Of a stretch of DNA of 64,000 bases, positions 16,531 through 24,502 are shown one piece after another. Under the pieces are notes generated by a model. That model was not told the DNA's origin. It saw nothing but the letters and a program-made list of their open reading frames with translations, and ran no database searches. This stretch comes from Litorivivens sp041624475 (GTDB taxonomy: Bacteria; Pseudomonadota; Gammaproteobacteria; Pseudomonadales; Spongiibacteraceae). The position numbers and the translations under genes are program-made. The stretch lies in the NCBI RefSeq assembly GCF_041624475.1, contig NZ_JBFJUX010000003.1, positions 316,853-380,852 on the forward strand. The letters run 5' to 3'. The stretch's first letter is position 1. Every line of letters starts with the position of its first letter.

Positions 16531-18426
16531 TCAGGCCGGCAGGCGATCCACTGTGATCGCCGTGTGCAAGACTTTCCCTTTCAGCCAGCTGCCGCCGTCC
16601 GGGTCTTTCAATACATCACCCACGCCACCGGGCGTTTCTATCATGATGTCCTGCTGTTGATCGAGAATCTGTTCCCAGTTGGGCAGATCCATTGCATCCA
16701 GGGCTTTCAGCAGTTGCCCTGCGTCAAACTCAAAATGCTGCCAGGTGGTTTGCTTGCTGCCAATGCGTGGGCTGAGGGTTTTGTCCAGCGCAATGACGCA
16801 GCGCAGACGCTCGATAAAGGTGTCGTCGTAGCCTTCTTCTTCCGCCCAGCCACACAGTGCTTTTTCCAGCAGGCGGTAACTGGCCTGGGGTGATTGTAAT
16901 AGGGCGAGGTAAAGCTTTGAACGTTGTTCGTAGACCGCCATGCGATCGCTGATATCCAGCTCGGGCAGGTTGTCCCGGTGGGCCTGCAGGCAAGCACGCA
17001 GAAGGCTGCGCAGCGCCCGCGAAATACCGTTTACCCCGGACAGCGCCAGAAAGCGGTTGGTCAACGGCAACAGGTGACCGTGGACAAAGAGAATGTGGGC
17101 GGTAATCAGGAAATAGCCCTCAATACCTTCGTCCCGGTCAAAGGTGTGACAGCCCACCACATACTCGCCCTTGGCTTTGCCGTAGCCTGCCACGGGAATA
17201 GTTTCGATGCGGTATTCCTCGCGTTTTTCGTAGAACTCGGTGCCGGGGAGGAGGGTATAGCCAAAGATATTGATGTTGGGAAAGGTGGCCAGCAACTGGT
17301 CGAGGTTGGCTTCAAAGTCTTTTAGGTTATCGCCCGGCAGTCCCCAGATCAGCTCGGCGGCGATGGGTACACCCTGTTCCGCCATCTGTTTGGCGATGGG
17401 CTCGTATTTATTGGAACTCATGTTCTGGCGATTGCTCAGTTCCAGTGCCAGCGGGGTCAGGGTTTGCAGAGCGAGCTGGTAGTGGGGCAGCAGGCCGTGG
17501 CGGTTGAGCAACAGCACGATTTCCTGAACCCGCGGGCTGTGTTTTTTCGACCAGGAGGTGGCGAAGGTGCTGGGGTAGCCAGTCTCTGCCTTGAGATCAC
17601 AAATCAACTGCGCCTTGGCCAGATCATCCTTGAGTGCGCCAAAGTTGGAGTCCGCCAGCCAGATATCCTTGATTCCCGCGCCGACGATCTGGCGCCAGTC
17701 ACGTTCGATGCGCTCCATGGAAAACTGGTGCATTTTAGTGCCTATTGCACCGGTGCCCCATTCGCAGAACGCGCACTTGAAAGGACAGCCGCGACTGGTT
17801 TCATAGGATATGGAATCGTACAGCGCCTTGCCGGTGGTCTCATCGCGCAGTGGTACCACATTCAGTGCCGAAGGCAGGCTGTCCAGATCAGTTCGACGCG
17901 AGCGTTCCGGGGTTTTGTGGAGTTCGCCCCCGTCCAGATAGGCGAGCCCGTTGATATTACTCCAGTTGTCACGGTTGGGGTTGTCCAGCAGCTCCTGAAA
18001 GGTTTCTTCGCCTTCTCCCAAAACAATCAGATCCAGTGGTTCGTCGAACAGATAGTCTTCAGCCTGCTGAACATGAGGGCCACCGGCGACAATCAGTAAC
18101 TCGGGGCAGGCCGCCTTAAGTTGCCGGGCAATGCTCAGAAATTCAGCCGCATTCCAGGTATAAAAACTCAGTCCTAACAGCGGCCTTATGCCGTTCGCAA
18201 TGGCCTGTTGAGCCACCGGCAGTGCATCTTTGTGCCACTGTTCCGGCCAGGCCAATGCCTGATCGCCGTCGCGGAAATGCACCAGTTCAATATGATTGCC
18301 GGTGCTGTGTTTACCGTACTCAAGGTAATAAGCTTTCAAACCACCGGTTGTGGTGGGCGCGGCATAAAACTGGTCCGAATCCATGCTGAGTAGCCACACG
18401 GGTCGTTGATGGGGTTTCTGGGTCAT
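16531..18426 (-). CDS. B12-binding domain radical SAM protein
   Basis: 631-residue class B-type radical SAM protein. Residues about 10-150 form a B12-binding Rossmann domain (LLIVAGGPHVQQAEDY, LDLIVLGEGEETF). Residues about 200-420 form the radical SAM barrel with the CxxxCxxC cluster motif (Cys214, Cys218, Cys221 in SRGCPFKCAFC) and later ELIWGLPGDN. The C-terminal 200 residues are helical and of unknown role. The canonical cobalamin DxHxxG motif is not seen, which is common in this class. The substrate is unknown and no biosynthetic partner is adjacent. Confidence 0.85.
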   Translation of the reverse strand: MTQKPHQRPVWLLSMDSDQFYAAPTTTGGLKAYYLEYGKHSTGNHIELVHFRDGDQALAWPEQWHKDALPVAQQAIANGIRPLLGLSFYTWNAAEFLSIARQLKAACPELLIVAGGPHVQQAEDYLFDEPLDLIVLGEGEETFQELLDNPNRDNWSNINGLAYLDGGELHKTPERSRRTDLDSLPSALNVVPLRDETTGKALYDSISYETSRGCPFKCAFCEWGTGAIGTKMHQFSMERIERDWRQIVGAGIKDIWLADSNFGALKDDLAKAQLICDLKAETGYPSTFATSWSKKHSPRVQEIVLLLNRHGLLPHYQLALQTLTPLALELSNRQNMSSNKYEPIAKQMAEQGVPIAAELIWGLPGDNLKDFEANLDQLLATFPNINIFGYTLLPGTEFYEKREEYRIETIPVAGYGKAKGEYVVGCHTFDRDEGIEGYFLITAHILFVHGHLLPLTNRFLALSGVNGISRALRSLLRACLQAHRDNLPELDISDRMAVYEQRSKLYLALLQSPQASYRLLEKALCGWAEEEGYDDTFIERLRCVIALDKTLSPRIGSKQTTWQHFEFDAGQLLKALDAMDLPNWEQILDQQQDIMIETPGGVGDVLKDPDGGSWLKGKVLHTAITVDRLPA

Positions 18427-18575
18427 GGCGTAGTATTTTTAACTTTATGTGGACTGATCAATAAGTGGGCTAGCCTATCAGGCTTTAGGCTGGCTGGCAT
18501 TAGCATTTTCGGCGCGTGAGAAGCGCAAAATCGGCGAAAAAGCCGGGCTAATTGAGCTGCAGAACAGGGCTGCGC

Positions 18576-19844
18576 CTATTTCCGAAAGCGCGCCAGATAG
18601 CGCGGCTGCAGGGTGAGCCCCAGAGCAGCCCGGCGAATCAGGTCCAGGCAGCAGGCGCTCACCCAGCGTCGGAACAGGCCCCGTTCAAAGGGCAGCCGCA
18701 GAGCGTAGGTGTGAGTGACCTCAGTGGTTGCCAATGCAATCCACACAGTGCCGACCGGCTTCTGCTCGGTACCACCATCCGGACCAGCTATGCCGGTGAC
18801 CGCGACACTGATATCGGCACCGCTATTGGCGCGGGCGCCTTCTGCCATCGCTATGGCGACCGGCTCGCTGACGGCTCCGAAATGGTCCAGATCATTGGCG
18901 GCCACGCCCAACTGGCTCTGTTTCATGGCGTTGGAGTAGGTGACCCAGCCCGCCTCAAAGACCTGCGATGCGCCGGGCACATCGGTGAGCTGGCTGGCGA
19001 TCATGCCACCGGTGCAGGATTCGGCAGTGGCCACATGCAGCTGTTCCCGGTACAGCGCGTCGATGGTTGCCTGGGCCAGTGAACCGGGTGCGTTGGCAAT
19101 ATAGGTGTCCTGAAAAATATCGTCGATCAGGCGCTGCTGCCAGCGGTCGAGTTCGGCGCTATCGGCGCTGCGAGAGGTCAGTTTTACCTCCAGCGCGGGC
19201 ATGGATGCCCGAAAGCCGAGCTCAATGCTTTCAGGCCAGTCCGGATACTGATTGTGGATCAGCTGTTGCAGGGTGGATTCGCCACCGCCAAACACAAGCA
19301 AGCGACGGGTTTCGACTTCGCCGGCGGGAAAGCGCTTCAACATATCGGGCAACACTTCGTGGCGCAGCATCCAGCGCAGTTCGGAGGGTACGCCGGGGGT
19401 TGCATAGATCTGACAGCCGTTGAGCTCCACATGGATACCAACCGCGCTGCCGCTGTCGTTGGCGAGTATGCCGCAACCCTCGGGCAGGATGGCCTGTTTG
19501 CGGTTGGCTTCATTACTCTGGATCTGACGGCGCTCGCACCAGGCTTCCAGGTGGGCGACCGCTCCGGGATGAAGCGTGAGGGGGCGTTCGCAGGCAGCGG
19601 CCAGTGCCTGTGCGGTCAGATCGTCGACGGTGGGGCCGAGGCCGCCGTTGATGATCAGAACATCGCTGGCCGCGCTTTGGCTGCGGATTTCCGCGACCAG
19701 CACATCCAGTTCATCGCCAACCGTTACCTTGCGCGCAATGCGCCAGCCGTGCCTGCCCAGCTGGTCGGCCATCATGGTCGAGTTGGAATCGACAATGTCA
19801 CCGGCCATGATTTCGTTGCCGGTGAGCAGGACTTGTATTTTCAT
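18576..19844 (-). CDS. cinA: CinA family protein (nicotinamide-nucleotide amidohydrolase)
   Basis: 422-residue two-domain CinA protein. The N-terminal MoaB/MogA-like domain (about 1-170) carries LLTGNEIMAGDIVDSN and INGGLGPTVDDLTAQALA. The C-terminal PncC domain (about 260-415) carries ATAESCTGGMIAS, YSNAMKQSQLGV and VTGIAGPDGGT. PncC domains deamidate NMN to NaMN in pyridine-nucleotide salvage. I placed the start at the ATG at 19844 (KIQVLLTGNEI N-terminus). It is divergent from the coiled-coil gene at 19974. Confidence 0.92.
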   Translation of the reverse strand: MKIQVLLTGNEIMAGDIVDSNSTMMADQLGRHGWRIARKVTVGDELDVLVAEIRSQSAASDVLIINGGLGPTVDDLTAQALAAACERPLTLHPGAVAHLEAWCERRQIQSNEANRKQAILPEGCGILANDSGSAVGIHVELNGCQIYATPGVPSELRWMLRHEVLPDMLKRFPAGEVETRRLLVFGGGESTLQQLIHNQYPDWPESIELGFRASMPALEVKLTSRSADSAELDRWQQRLIDDIFQDTYIANAPGSLAQATIDALYREQLHVATAESCTGGMIASQLTDVPGASQVFEAGWVTYSNAMKQSQLGVAANDLDHFGAVSEPVAIAMAEGARANSGADISVAVTGIAGPDGGTEQKPVGTVWIALATTEVTHTYALRLPFERGLFRRWVSACCLDLIRRAALGLTLQPRYLARFRK

Positions 19845-19973
19845 TGTTATGTCTCGGTTGTTGCCTGGTAGAAGTCGACGGCGCAGTGAGGGGAGGTCTG
19901 GCACATCTGCTTGTGAAAAGAGTAGTGCGCTTGTACGCTAATTACAATTTTGGGCAGACAGGTTGCGTTGACT

Positions 19974-20342
19974 ATGAACCGTTGGTTGGTACCCGTATTG
20001 TGTGTGGTTATTGTCGCGCTAGTCGTCGTGCAGGTCTATTTTTATCAGACCAATCGTGCCTTTCAGCAGAATGTGGCCAGCGAGTTGGCGCAGGTTCGGG
20101 CGGAGCTTGAAGCCACCCGGGCAGAGAATCGCGAGTTGAGGTCTGCGCTGGATGAACTGCAGGCCAATGACCTGAACGCGATTGTTGACGATGCCAGCGA
20201 GGCGCTGGTCACCGGTTGGAACACCATGCTTGAAGTGCTGGAGAGCGAGTTGCGCAAGGCGGAGCAGGCGATGCGCGAGCGGCGTGAGCAGCCTGACAAT
20301 CGCAGCCGACAACCCGAGAGTGAGGATCACGCCGGTGACTGA
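19974..20342 (+). CDS. single-pass membrane coiled-coil protein, function unknown
   Basis: 122 residues. One N-terminal membrane helix (about 5-25, LVPVLCVVIVALVVVQVYF) is followed by a coiled coil (about 35-65, heptads such as LAQVRAELEATRAENREL) and an acidic/Arg-rich tail. I do not recognise the family. The ATG at 19974 is preferred to a TTG 24 bases upstream because it gives a standard anchor. Its stop overlaps the zinc-ribbon gene start, so the two are probably co-translated. Confidence 0.65.
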   Translation: MNRWLVPVLCVVIVALVVVQVYFYQTNRAFQQNVASELAQVRAELEATRAENRELRSALDELQANDLNAIVDDASEALVTGWNTMLEVLESELRKAEQAMRERREQPDNRSRQPESEDHAGD

Positions 20343-20541
20343 AGTTAAACGCAAGGTGCAGGCCATTGAGGTCAATTATGTGTGTGACAAGTGCAAACAC
20401 GGGATGGTGGAGCGCTGTGGCGACACCGATACCAAAACCGGCTTCACCCCCCATAAATGCATGATCTGTGGTCACGAACACACCTTTAAATGGGTGTCCT
20501 ATCCGCGCATCGATTACATCGGTGAAGACGACGTGTTATAG
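20335..20541 (+). CDS. small zinc-ribbon protein
   Basis: 68 residues with two CxxC knuckles (CDKC and CMIC, about 28 residues apart), the pattern of a zinc ribbon. The C-terminus is aromatic and acidic (KWVSYPRIDYIGEDD). The GTG at 20335 follows GAGGAT at good spacing and overlaps the previous gene by 8 bases. Its function is unknown; a nucleic-acid or protein contact role is possible. Confidence 0.68.
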   Translation: MTEVKRKVQAIEVNYVCDKCKHGMVERCGDTDTKTGFTPHKCMICGHEHTFKWVSYPRIDYIGEDDVL

Positions 20542-20551
20542 CGGGTTGTCT

Positions 20552-20585
20552 GCAGCCAAGGGGCATTTATATGCCCCTTGGCTGC
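20552..20585. terminator. 15-bp perfect hairpin between convergent genes
   Basis: GCAGCCAAGGGGCAT (20552-20566) pairs perfectly with 20571-20585 around a TTAT loop. It starts 11 bases after the zinc-ribbon stop and ends 3 bases before the SDR stop, so it can serve both directions. Neither side has a T run, which is unusual for an intrinsic terminator. Confidence 0.6.
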
Positions 20586-20588
20586 GCA

Positions 20589-21365
20589 TTAATCGGCAGT
20601 CGGCAGCATGTCGAGGCGCAAACCCGCACTCCAGCCACCATCCACAATAAACTCTGCCCCCGTCGAGTAACTGCTTTCATCGGACGCCAGATACAGGGAC
20701 ATATTGGCGATTTCCACAGGCAGCCCGACTCGCGGCAGCGGGTGGTGGGCGTAGAAGGCATTGTCTTCTGCCGTCGGTTCGGTTTTGTTCCCCGCCGAGT
20801 GCATGGCGGTAAAAACGCCGCCGGGGTGAACGGTGTTGACCCGGATATTGTGCGGGCCGAATTCCAGTGCTGCCGACTTGCTCAGGCCTCGCAGCGCCCA
20901 CTTGCTGGAGGAGTAAGCGCTGAGGCCGTTTTTGGATTGCAGCCCGTCAATGGACGAAATATTGATAATGGAGCCACCGCCGGCAGCCTTCATGGCAGCA
21001 AAGGATTCGCGCATGCCGATATAGGGGCCAAGCTGATTGATGCTGATGACCCGCATGTAGTCCTCCGGACTTGCCTCGGTGATGGCTGCGGCGTAAAGAA
21101 TGGCAGCGTTGTTGACCAGCACTTGATAGCTCCCCAGTGATGTCGCCAGTTGCACCGCTTGTTGCCAGTGGCTTTCTTCGCGAACATCGAGATGTACGTA
21201 GTGGCCGTTCTCACCGAGGCTGTCAGCCACCGCCTGGCCTTCCTGGTCAAGCACATCACCAATGATTACGATTGCTCCTTCGCGGGCAAAGAGGCGGGCG
21301 GTCGTTTCGCCCATGCCCCGGGCAGCTCCAGTAATGATGGCAACTTTGCCGCTAAGTCGTCCCAT
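20589..21365 (-). CDS. SDR family oxidoreductase (hydroxysteroid-dehydrogenase-like)
   Basis: Classical short-chain dehydrogenase of 258 residues. The NAD(P)-binding motif TGAARGMG is near residue 13, NNAA is in strand 4, catalytic Ser is in NISSIDG and Tyr/Lys in YSSSK. The motif set resembles 3-alpha/20-beta-hydroxysteroid dehydrogenases, but SDR substrates cannot be read from sequence. The ATG at 21365 follows GAGGACTGAG; an upstream in-frame ATG adds an unlikely 18 residues. It is divergent from the lipoprotein gene. Confidence 0.88.
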   Translation of the reverse strand: MGRLSGKVAIITGAARGMGETTARLFAREGAIVIIGDVLDQEGQAVADSLGENGHYVHLDVREESHWQQAVQLATSLGSYQVLVNNAAILYAAAITEASPEDYMRVISINQLGPYIGMRESFAAMKAAGGGSIINISSIDGLQSKNGLSAYSSSKWALRGLSKSAALEFGPHNIRVNTVHPGGVFTAMHSAGNKTEPTAEDNAFYAHHPLPRVGLPVEIANMSLYLASDESSYSTGAEFIVDGGWSAGLRLDMLPTAD

Positions 21366-21573
21366 TCTCAGTCCTCGTTTGTTAGGGTAGATGAACGAAT
21401 ATTTAATAGTGCAGTCCAAGGTCTAGCAAGCTGAAAGCAGAGTTGGTTTAGTCTGTATCTACCGCAGGATGGTCAGCTTGCATGGAGGGACGGTCAGGCG
21501 TATACCAATAGATAGTTACAGGGGGACCAGGTATTTTTTTACCTCGCCTATCAGGTTCCCGCGTGGAGGTTGC

Positions 21574-22005
21574 ATGAGGTTTGTTGTATCAATCGCGCTG
21601 CTCACGTTGGTCGTTTCCGGCTGCAGTCGCCCGCCACAGCCGCCGGAGTCTCCCGGTGTTGACGTGACCAGTGTCACCGATGTCACCACAGCCACCACTC
21701 CGCCGGCTTCAGTAGCGGCGAGCCCTTCAGAATCCGAAGTGGGGAGGGCAGTAAACGGTGGGCAGAAACAAGAGGAACCGACGCCGGTCTCGCTGAACCT
21801 GGCGCTTCCGCTGAAGGATTCCAGCGAGGGTTCCGATCATCTGTTCTCGGAAAAGGACAATACGCCGAATTACTTCAAATCACGCAGTGACAACCCTGGC
21901 GTTCGCCTGAAAGGCAAGATCTATATGATCGAGGAGCCCACCGCCGAAAAACGCATCGAAAATCTGGATGGCGGCGAAATCGGCATCGTTGTCCCGCTTA
22001 AATAG
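21574..22005 (+). CDS. predicted lipoprotein of unknown function
   Basis: 143 residues. The signal peptide ends in a lipobox (LVVSGC, Cys about 18), so the protein should be lipidated. A Pro/Thr/Ser-rich linker (about 20-60) leads to a small C-terminal domain ending GGEIGIVVPLK. I do not recognise the family. The ATG at 21574 follows GTGGAGG. It converges on the D-2-hydroxyacid dehydrogenase with a 2-base gap. Confidence 0.65.
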   Translation: MRFVVSIALLTLVVSGCSRPPQPPESPGVDVTSVTDVTTATTPPASVAASPSESEVGRAVNGGQKQEEPTPVSLNLALPLKDSSEGSDHLFSEKDNTPNYFKSRSDNPGVRLKGKIYMIEEPTAEKRIENLDGGEIGIVVPLK

Positions 22006-22007
22006 AG

Positions 22008-22985
22008 TTAACGCGGGTTGTTGACGCAGTTCATCAATTTGCCCTGTTGAAAGCGGCGCACAATTTCAGTGCTCTGATCGATCAGAGCCTGACGGGACTC
22101 ACGACTGCCCCAGGCATTGTGAGGTGTAACGATGAAATTGGGATGCCTCACTCTTAGCAAGGGATTGCCGGTGGTTGGCGGTTCGTTAGTTAGTACATCG
22201 ACTGCAGCACCGCCCAGTCTTTCATTATTAAGTGCCTCAGCCAGCGCTGTTTCATTGACTATGCCGCCGCGTGCCGTGTTTATCAGTAGCGCATCGGTTT
22301 TCATCAGTGCCAACGCGGAGGCATCCAGCAGGTCGCGGGTGTGATCAGTCAGGGGGCAATGCACAGAAACCACATCGCTCTCGGTCAGCAGGGGCCTCAG
22401 TGGCAAGCGGGGCAGGGTGGGGTCTTCCGCAGGCTTGCTTCCACTGAGCGACTGGAGGGCGACAGTCCGCATACCCAGCGCTCTGGCCACTGCGGCAAGG
22501 CCGCGGCCTGAAGCCCCGGCGCCGATAATGCCCAGCTGTTTGCCGTGCAGGATTGAAATAGGCGGGTCGAGCAGGCAGAACTGATTGGCGCGCTGCCAAT
22601 CTCCCTGTTTGACCTTATCCATATAGGTGGGCAGTTGCCGCGCCAGGGCAAGCATCAAAGCCAGTGTGTGTTCGACCAGCGACTGGGTTGAATAGCCGAC
22701 GTTATTACACACCGCAATGCCGTGTTCTGCGGCAGCATCGAGATCGATATTGTTGGTGCCGGTCGCGAGCACAAGAATGAGCTTGAGCTGCGGCAGCTGT
22801 GCCAGGGTTTCTCTGCGCAGCGGCGTTTTGTTGGTCAGGGCTATGTCGGCATTGTGCAGACGCGCAAGTAGGTGTTCGGGGGCGGTCAGTTCGAAGCTTT
22901 CCCATTGGGCAAACTGGCCTTGCAAACTCTCAAGGTCCAGATCGTCGCAGTGCAGACTTCCCTGATCCAGCAAAACACCCTTCAT
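22008..22985 (-). CDS. D-2-hydroxyacid dehydrogenase
   Basis: 325 residues with the two-domain formate/glycerate dehydrogenase fold. Features seen: NAD-binding GAGASGRG (GxGxxG), catalytic Arg in NTARGG, Glu in DVLTNEPP and His in TPHNAWGS. The N-terminal LATGTNNIDL and YSTQSLVEHTLALML support the hydroxypyruvate/glycerate reductase branch (HprA-like), which would interconvert glycerate and hydroxypyruvate. The exact substrate is inferred. Confidence 0.88.
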   Translation of the reverse strand: MKGVLLDQGSLHCDDLDLESLQGQFAQWESFELTAPEHLLARLHNADIALTNKTPLRRETLAQLPQLKLILVLATGTNNIDLDAAAEHGIAVCNNVGYSTQSLVEHTLALMLALARQLPTYMDKVKQGDWQRANQFCLLDPPISILHGKQLGIIGAGASGRGLAAVARALGMRTVALQSLSGSKPAEDPTLPRLPLRPLLTESDVVSVHCPLTDHTRDLLDASALALMKTDALLINTARGGIVNETALAEALNNERLGGAAVDVLTNEPPTTGNPLLRVRHPNFIVTPHNAWGSRESRQALIDQSTEIVRRFQQGKLMNCVNNPR

Positions 22986-23494
22986 TCAATGTACCTTTTC
23001 AACATGCCACTTATCGGCGGGTAAGTGAAAAATCCGGCGCTAAGTTACCACGCGCTAGCCGCGCCGCAAGGTGGTTTTCCCATGTCGCCGGTTTTAAAAA
23101 TTGTTAAAGTGTAACGTAGTGTTTCTGCGTTCAGATCTCGGCTTGTGGTGTATATCGATTTATCAGCCCCGTTTTCTACCTAATACACAGTTTCCTGGGA
23201 CGTCGCTCGCAGAAATGGGTTACTAACCAGCAACCAAAGCTGTACATATGGGCATAACTAATCAAGTTGTTGAAAATAAAGTAAAAGAAAGGGTTTTATG
23301 GGTGATTTTATGGGTTTTATGGTTGCGCTATGTCACATAATCCAACCTTGGGATCCGGGTAAGCACGTATTGTGATTAATCACACATTAACAACTTGAAA
23401 TCAGGTCTTTAATGAAAACCCCTCGCAGATGCTTATGGGTTCACTGTGTCAAATAGTGGTTTTGGGCGAGGGCAAGTAATTTAGGAGAGGTCTG
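22986..23494. other. long noncoding gap upstream of the repeat-protein locus
   Basis: About 500 bases with no convincing gene; its right part is AT-rich compared with the neighbours. It holds three closely spaced TTTTATGG repeats (23294-23322), a 14-base perfect palindrome at 23371-23384, and the ribosome-binding site TAGGAGAGG just before the next gene. It is a plausible regulatory region for the secretion-like locus. Confidence 0.6.
23371..23384. promoter_or_regulatory. perfect palindrome TGTGATTAATCACA
   Basis: Perfect 14-base dyad, 111 bases upstream of the repeat-protein start. The TGTGA/TCACA arms look like CRP-family half-sites, but the 4-base centre differs from the 6-base CRP centre and is nearer FNR geometry. 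The cognate factor is unknown. Confidence 0.45.
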
Positions 23495-24313
23495 ATGAAA
23501 AAATTAAAGAAGCGACTGCTCAACAGTGCGATTGCAGCTTCCCTTGCCGTCGCGGGTGCGGCGAGCGCGCAGCCCTTGGTTGGCGCTATCGTAAGCGTGC
23601 CTGGCGTGGGCGACGTTTTAGGTATTGGGATTGCCGGAGACTCGGGCCTGGTGGATGTTAATCTTGCTGGGAGCCGTTTTGCCATATCACCCGATTCCAA
23701 CCCCCTGACCGGTGCACCCCGACTGGTAGGCGATCTGCAGCGGGGAACGGGAATTCCGGTCGCTGACCTTATCAGCATGGTGCCCAGTCTTGATGATGGT
23801 CCGCTGCCTGGCTTGCCAGGTGATCCGGCAGAAATTCTGGACGATCTGCTGCCAACCGGAGCCAACCCGATTCCCACTTTGCCGGTTGACCCGGTGGGTA
23901 CGCTGGTGGGTTTGATTTCGTCTGGTGGCGGCGGTGTGCCTTCGCTGCCCGGCCTGCCGGTTGATCCGGTGGGTACCGTGACGGGTCTGATTCCGACTGG
24001 TGGCGGTGTGCCTTCGCTGCCCGGCCTGCCGGTTGATGCGGTGGGTACCGTAACGGGTCTGATTCCGGCTGGTGGCGGTGTGCCTTCACTGCCGGCATTG
24101 CCGGTTGATCCGGTGGGTACCGTGACGGGTCTGATTCCGACTGGTGGCGGTGTGCCTTCGCTGCCCGGCCTGCCGGTTGATCCGGTGGGTACCGTGACGG
24201 GCTTGATTCCGGCTGGTGGCGGTTTGCCTTCGCTGCCCGCGCTGCCGGTTGACTTGGTGGGCACGGTGACTGGTGTGTTGTCGGCGGACGTGCCGACCCT
24301 GCCGATTCCCTGA
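23495..24313 (+). CDS. exported tandem-repeat protein (24-residue VPSLPGLPVDPVG-type repeats)
   Basis: 272 residues. The N-terminus is a clear Sec signal (MKKLKKRLL, hydrophobic Ala-rich core, ASA-QP cleavage near residue 26). A unique region (about 27-115) is rich in Gly, Val, Pro and Asp. Five near-identical repeats plus one degenerate copy follow (about 118-265); each reads GGGVPSLPGLPVDPVGTVTG plus four residues. No Cys is seen. I do not recognise a named family; low-complexity surface proteins look like this. It is followed by its own terminator, then an OmpA-like and a TpsB-like gene, which suggests export to or beyond the outer membrane. Confidence 0.75.
   Translation: MKKLKKRLLNSAIAASLAVAGAASAQPLVGAIVSVPGVGDVLGIGIAGDSGLVDVNLAGSRFAISPDSNPLTGAPRLVGDLQRGTGIPVADLISMVPSLDDGPLPGLPGDPAEILDDLLPTGANPIPTLPVDPVGTLVGLISSGGGGVPSLPGLPVDPVGTVTGLIPTGGGVPSLPGLPVDAVGTVTGLIPAGGGVPSLPALPVDPVGTVTGLIPTGGGVPSLPGLPVDPVGTVTGLIPAGGGLPSLPALPVDLVGTVTGVLSADVPTLPIP
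23924..24286 (+). repeat. tandem 72-bp coding repeats
   Basis: Units begin at 23924, 23999, 24071, 24143 and 24215; the first has an extra Gly codon (75 bp), the rest are 72 bp. A degenerate unit precedes them. Units 2-3 and 4-5 share the same alternating substitutions (GLP then ALP, IPA joining them), as if a 144-bp dimer had duplicated. The repeats should be prone to copy-number change by slippage or recombination. Confidence 0.85.
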
Positions 24314-24345
24314 TACCCCTCCAGGACTTTGCCTGAGATTGTTTT

Positions 24346-24371
24346 GCCCTCGCTATGCGGGGGCTTTTTTT
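24346..24371 (+). terminator. intrinsic terminator after the repeat protein
   Basis: 8-bp stem (GCCCTCGC with GCGGGGGC, one G-T pair), TAT loop and a run of seven T, 33 bases after the stop. It should separate the repeat-protein transcript, at least partly, from the OmpA-like gene. Confidence 0.8.
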
Positions 24372-24502
24372 GTTTGCCTCTGTCGCAATTTTTAACATTA
24401 TCCGAGAGCTTTTGCGATCATTGGTTCTTGTAAGCTTCTGTGAGTGCTAACATTTTGTTCCAGGGATAATTCATTAACCGCAGACGAGCAAGGATATTGA
24501 TC

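Noticed and set aside
23371..23384. Palindrome considered as a standard CRP site.
   Set aside because: The centre between TGTGA and TCACA is 4 bases, not 6, so it is reported only as a dyad.
23924..24286. Short regular repeats considered as a CRISPR array.
   Set aside because: Units are contiguous, in frame and 72 bp with no unique spacers; no cas genes nearby.
23449..24398. Long minus-strand open frames of 271 and 208 residues opposite the repeat gene, Pro/Ser/Gly-rich.
   Set aside because: They are mirror products of the 72-bp repeats. They have no signal or ribosome-binding logic, and the plus frame has a signal peptide, ribosome-binding site and terminator.
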